A stretch of DNA of 8,136 nucleotides, taken from Campylobacterales bacterium. GTDB lineage: Bacteria > Campylobacterota > Campylobacteria > Campylobacterales > Arcobacteraceae. How positions within the stretch are numbered: position 1 is the stretch's first letter; every line of letters starts with the position of its first letter. A program made the position numbers and the translations under genes. Below are positions 5,595 through 8,136 of this stretch, in pieces. Location: assembly GCA_019752775.1 (NCBI GenBank), contig JAIELU010000235.1, positions 1-8,136 of the forward strand. Reading direction: 5' to 3'. The notes under the pieces were generated by a model that saw only the letters and a program-made list of their open reading frames with translations, did not search any database and had not been told where the DNA came from.

Positions 5595-7184
5595 TTGGCT
5601 TTAGTTATAGAAAAAAATTTATCAAAGATTATTATTTTTACATTTATTGTAATTATGACATCAATGGTTTTTGCAATGTCATATTTTTATGTTAAAAATA
5701 CATATAATGATTTTGATGTAGAAATGGAAAAGTTTATAAATGAATATTATTCAGATAAAAAAAAGACATTAAAAAAAGAGATTAATACTATTCTTGATAT
5801 ATTAAATTACAATATTGTTAAATCAAATTTAGATGATGAAGAACAAAAAATAGATGCGATTAGACTGTTAAATAATATAACTTTTGAAGAAAATACAAGT
5901 AACTATTTTTTTGTATATGAAGTAAAAAATATACAAGGTGGAGATGATTTTGCAAAACTTATAGTAAATCCAAATAGACTTGATTTGGTTGGGACTTTAA
6001 TATCAACAAACTATGAAGATTCGGATGGAAAAAAATTTAGAGAAGATTTTTTAAGAGATATACGATATAAAGGTGAATCTTTTACAAAATATGCTTATAA
6101 AAAACCAGATACAAAAGAGACAAAACAAAAAATATCCTATTTTAAATATTATGAAAAATGGAATTGGATTATTGCAGTTGGTATTTATACAGATGACATG
6201 GAAAATGAAATAGCAGTAAAAACTGAAGATTTGAAAAAAAGAATTAAAAATCAAGTTGTTCAAAATGTAGTTTTATTTGTAATGTTTTTATCTATTGCAA
6301 TTTTAATATCAATATTTATCTCAGAAAAAATAGATAAAGTTTTAAAAGGTTATGAAAATAAGGTTTCTTCAAATGCAAAAGAATTGGAAGAGTTAAATCA
6401 ATCACTTGAAGAAAAAGTAAAAAAAGAGATTGAAAAAAATAGAGAAAAAGAGCAATTGCTAGTTCAAAAATCGAAATTTATTGCATTAGGTGAAATGATT
6501 TCAAATATTGCACATCAATGGAGACAACCATTAAGTGAATTATCTTCAATTTTAATGTTCATAAAATTTAAATATAGTATTAATGCACTTGATTCTAAAA
6601 CAATGGAGCAAAAATCTTTGGAAGCAGATAAAGTTTTGGAGTTTATGTCTCAAACAATAGATGATTTTAGAAATTTTTTTATGCCTAAAAAAGAGAAAGA
6701 AGAGTTTTTTTTATATAAAACTGTTGATGTTGTAATAAATATAATTTCAAGTACATTAAGAAATTATGATATTAAACTAGAAATACAAATTGATAAAAAT
6801 ATTGTTTTAAAAACATATTTAAATGAGTATCAACAAGTTTTATTAAATATTATTAATAATGCAAAAGATGTATTAATAGAAAAAAAAATAAAAAATCCAT
6901 ATATAAAAATTACTGCTTATGAAGAAGATACTTATATTGTTTTATATGTAGAAGATAATGGTGGAGGTGTTTTAGTTGAACCAAAAGGTAAAATATTTGA
7001 ACCATATTTTACAACTAAAGAAGATAGTAATGGCACAGGAATAGGGCTTTACATGTCAAAAATAATTGTGGATAAAAATATGAAAGGTAAATTAAGAGTT
7101 AGAAATACAAAAAATGGTGCCAAATTTGCTGTATTTGTACCTAAAAATAGTGATACTAAAGGAATTCATTATGAATTTATTTAA
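5595..7184 (+). CDS. Cache-domain sensor histidine kinase
   Basis: A 529-residue membrane sensor kinase. TM1 spans about 11-32. The periplasmic part (about 35-205) is a single Cache domain with YFFVYE at 104-109 and KWNWIIAVGIYTDD at 188-201, closely like the Cache repeats of the chemoreceptor in this window. TM2 spans about 224-244, then a charged coiled coil (about 252-290). The phospho-acceptor H307 lies in AHQWRQPL, the variant H-box common in Campylobacterota, not the usual HE/HD form. The ATPase domain has the N box (NEYQQVLLNIINNAKD, 410-425), G1 (EDNGGG, 453-458), F box (FEPYFTTKE) and G2 (GTGIGL, 480-485). All catalytic motifs are intact, so it should be active. The TTG start has AAGGG six bases upstream. 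Its likely partner is the divergent OmpR-type regulator at 4848-5528. The downstream phosphodiesterase gene overlaps it by 14 bases, so the two share a transcript. The ligand is unknown; Cache kinases often sense carboxylates or amino acids. Confidence 0.93.
   Translation: MALVIEKNLSKIIIFTFIVIMTSMVFAMSYFYVKNTYNDFDVEMEKFINEYYSDKKKTLKKEINTILDILNYNIVKSNLDDEEQKIDAIRLLNNITFEENTSNYFFVYEVKNIQGGDDFAKLIVNPNRLDLVGTLISTNYEDSDGKKFREDFLRDIRYKGESFTKYAYKKPDTKETKQKISYFKYYEKWNWIIAVGIYTDDMENEIAVKTEDLKKRIKNQVVQNVVLFVMFLSIAILISIFISEKIDKVLKGYENKVSSNAKELEELNQSLEEKVKKEIEKNREKEQLLVQKSKFIALGEMISNIAHQWRQPLSELSSILMFIKFKYSINALDSKTMEQKSLEADKVLEFMSQTIDDFRNFFMPKKEKEEFFLYKTVDVVINIISSTLRNYDIKLEIQIDKNIVLKTYLNEYQQVLLNIINNAKDVLIEKKIKNPYIKITAYEEDTYIVLYVEDNGGGVLVEPKGKIFEPYFTTKEDSNGTGIGLYMSKIIVDKNMKGKLRVRNTKNGAKFAVFVPKNSDTKGIHYEFI
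7158..7163 (+). promoter_or_regulatory. Ribosome binding site inside the kinase gene that sets the phosphodiesterase start
   Basis: AAAGGA lies seven bases before ATG at 7171. It shows that the phosphodiesterase starts inside the last codons of the kinase and not at an earlier in-frame ATG (7114), which would add 19 residues lacking family similarity. Confidence 0.75.
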
Positions 7185-7878
7185 AAATAGATTTATAGCA
7201 CATAGAGGTTTGCATAAAAGTAGAATAATTCCTGAGAATTCGATATTAGCTTTTAAAGGAGCCATAGAAAAAAACTATGTAATTGAGTTTGATATAAATA
7301 TTACAAAAGATAATCAGATAGTAATTTTTCATGATGATGATTTAAATCGTTTATGTAATAAAAAAGAAAAAATTGAAGAGCTTACTTATTCTTTTTTAAA
7401 AGATTTAAAATTATATGAAAGTGATGAAAAAATTCCATTATTAAAAGAGTTATTAGATGAAGTTAATGGGAAAATACCTTTAGTAATTGAAATAAAAAAA
7501 CACGAAAATATTGGTCTATTAGAAGATATTTTATTTGAGATGTTAAAAGAGTATAAAGGAGAATATTTTATTTGTTCTTTTGAAAAAGATATTTTGTTTT
7601 GGCTACGAAATAATAAACCTAAACAAATTAGAGGATTGATTTTTGCTAGTTTTCCAAAAAAATTTAAAAAGTATGAAAAAGCAATTTTTTTATATAAATT
7701 TTTCAAAAGTAAAGCAGATTTTATCTCTTTGGATGATAAGTTAATTGATAGTTCGATTTATGATTTTTGTAAGAAAAAAGAGTTAGAGGTTATCATTTGG
7801 ACAATTAAAGATAAAAAAAGATTTAAGCAGATAGAAAAAAAAGTTGATGGTGTAATTTTTGAAGGTTTTGTAATTTAA
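7171..7878 (+). CDS. Glycerophosphodiester phosphodiesterase (UgpQ-like)
   Basis: A 235-residue cytoplasmic GDPD enzyme that should hydrolyse glycerophosphodiesters from phospholipid breakdown to glycerol-3-phosphate and an alcohol. Its TIM-barrel motifs are in place: AHRG (H11, R12), PEN (21-23), EFDI (E39, D41), IFHDDDLNR (H54, D55) and IEIK (E107, K109); the C-terminus has VIIWTI and the closing VDGVIFE strand. H11 and H54 are the expected general acid/base pair, and E39, D41 and E107 the metal ligands. The length matches UgpQ (about 247) and there is no signal peptide, so it is not the periplasmic GlpQ type. The start at 7171 overlaps the end of the kinase gene by 14 bases, with AAAGGA seven bases upstream, so translation is probably coupled. 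No ugp or glp transporter gene is nearby, and a phosphodiesterase sharing an operon with a sensor kinase is unusual. A two-way terminator follows. Confidence 0.9.
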   Translation: MNLFKNRFIAHRGLHKSRIIPENSILAFKGAIEKNYVIEFDINITKDNQIVIFHDDDLNRLCNKKEKIEELTYSFLKDLKLYESDEKIPLLKELLDEVNGKIPLVIEIKKHENIGLLEDILFEMLKEYKGEYFICSFEKDILFWLRNNKPKQIRGLIFASFPKKFKKYEKAIFLYKFFKSKADFISLDDKLIDSSIYDFCKKKELEVIIWTIKDKKRFKQIEKKVDGVIFEGFVI

Positions 7879-7908
7879 AAAAGAGGAGAATAAATCTCTC
7901 TCTTTTTT
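7877..7908. terminator. Bidirectional rho-independent terminator
   Basis: AAAAAAGAG (7877-7885) pairs with CTCTTTTTT (7900-7908). The stem continues with AGA (7887-7889) against TCT (7897-7899) after one bulged G (7886), closing a seven-base loop. The T6 run (7903-7908) ends plus-strand transcripts, and the A6 run (7877-7882) becomes a T run on the minus strand. It overlaps the stop codons of both convergent genes (7876-7878 and 7907-7909). Confidence 0.85.
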
Positions 7909-8136
7909 ATCCATACATAAAATTCGGAAGCCATAATGAAATAACTGGAATATATGTTACTAATATTAAACCTAGAAGTAATACACCAGTCATCGGTAAA
8001 GATGCCACAATAACTTCTTTTAAACTTAGTCCCGTTATTCCACTGGCCACAAAGAGGTTGAGTCCCACAGGCGGGGTTATCATACCTATTTCCATATTTA
8101 CAACCATAATAACACCTAAATGAATAGGATCAATTC
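7907..8136 (-). CDS. dctM: TRAP transporter large permease DctM, C-terminal part
   Basis: The last 75 residues of a gene that runs off the right edge. The visible sequence starts IDPIHLGVIMVVNMEIGMITPPVGLN and ends SLWLPNFMYG. The HLGV-NMEIGMITPPVG block is the conserved C-terminal motif of DctM-type TRAP permeases, and a hydrophobic segment (VIVASLPMTGVLLLGLILVT) forms the last membrane helix. DctM works at the inner membrane with DctQ and a periplasmic DctP protein to import substrates such as C4-dicarboxylates by ion symport; the substrate here is not known. The real start is beyond the window; an ATG at 8105-8107 is internal. The gene is convergent with the phosphodiesterase, and its stop codon overlaps the shared terminator. 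dctP and dctQ would be expected outside the window. Confidence 0.92.
   Translation of the reverse strand, partial: IDPIHLGVIMVVNMEIGMITPPVGLNLFVASGITGLSLKEVIVASLPMTGVLLLGLILVTYIPVISLWLPNFMYG

Noticed and set aside
5757..5780. A-rich tracts in the kinase gene as phase-variation sites
   Set aside because: Runs of seven to eight A are common throughout this AT-rich window and encode Lys; none is long enough to stand out.
6051..6263. Minus-strand frame of 70 codons inside the kinase gene
   Set aside because: A Phe/Ile-rich product typical of the antisense of an AT-rich Lys-rich gene; no support as a gene.
7114..7170. Earlier in-frame ATG for the phosphodiesterase
   Set aside because: It would add 19 residues unlike the family and lies deep in the kinase gene; ATG 7171 has a proper ribosome site and gives the normal UgpQ length.
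7386..7706. Minus-strand frame of 106 codons inside the phosphodiesterase gene
   Set aside because: Opposite to an intact GDPD gene with all catalytic motifs; no domain or independent signals.
8105..8107. ATG as the start of a 66-residue protein at the right edge
   Set aside because: The frame stays open to the window edge and encodes more of the conserved DctM C-terminus, so this ATG is internal.

Overview
The window is about 75% A+T and reads as a chromosomal stretch from the Arcobacter group (Arcobacter/Aliarcobacter, phylum Campylobacterota). This rests on the base composition and on several family signatures: an MCP with an ATAGEAG hairpin, a sensor kinase with an HQWRQPL H-box, Cache sensor domains, and a DctM-type TRAP permease. 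The organism is inferred from these; no rRNA or other marker gene is present.

Layout. (1) 1-105, minus strand: the start of a secreted protein that runs off the left edge, probably an NMT1/THI5-like binding domain. (2) 261-2726, plus: a large chemoreceptor with two Cache repeats, a stack of HAMP-like modules, an MCP signalling hairpin and a C-terminal xWxxF tail. (3) 2758-3081, minus: a small, very acidic protein of unknown function whose terminator hairpin overlaps its own stop codon. (4) 3154-4077 and 4074-4856, plus: a radical SAM enzyme with a SPASM/twitch-like C-terminus, joined by an ATGA stop/start overlap to an EI24/CysZ-like membrane protein. (5) 4848-5528, minus: an OmpR-type response regulator. 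(6) 5595-7184, plus: a Cache-domain sensor histidine kinase divergent from it, followed by an overlapping glycerophosphodiester phosphodiesterase (7171-7878). (7) 7877-7908: a two-way terminator. (8) 7907-8136, minus: the C-terminal end of a TRAP-transporter large permease running off the right edge.

How the genes may work together. The window is rich in environmental sensing. The chemoreceptor would feed the flagellar chemotaxis pathway, and the divergent kinase/regulator pair would feed transcription. Both sensors use related extracytoplasmic Cache domains. The nearby TRAP permease is a possible, unproven target of the two-component system. The radical SAM/EI24 pair forms a separate two-gene operon of unknown product.

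Regulatory structure is compact. Two divergent pairs share short promoter regions (3082-3153 and 5529-5594), and three plus-strand genes start with GTG or TTG. No mobile element, CRISPR array, tRNA or rRNA was seen, and no gene-free stretch exceeds 300 bases. I did not find a clear multi-gene system that is new. The best leads are an exact 13-bp tandem repeat in the chemoreceptor tail, the radical SAM/EI24 couple, and the palindromes at the promoters.
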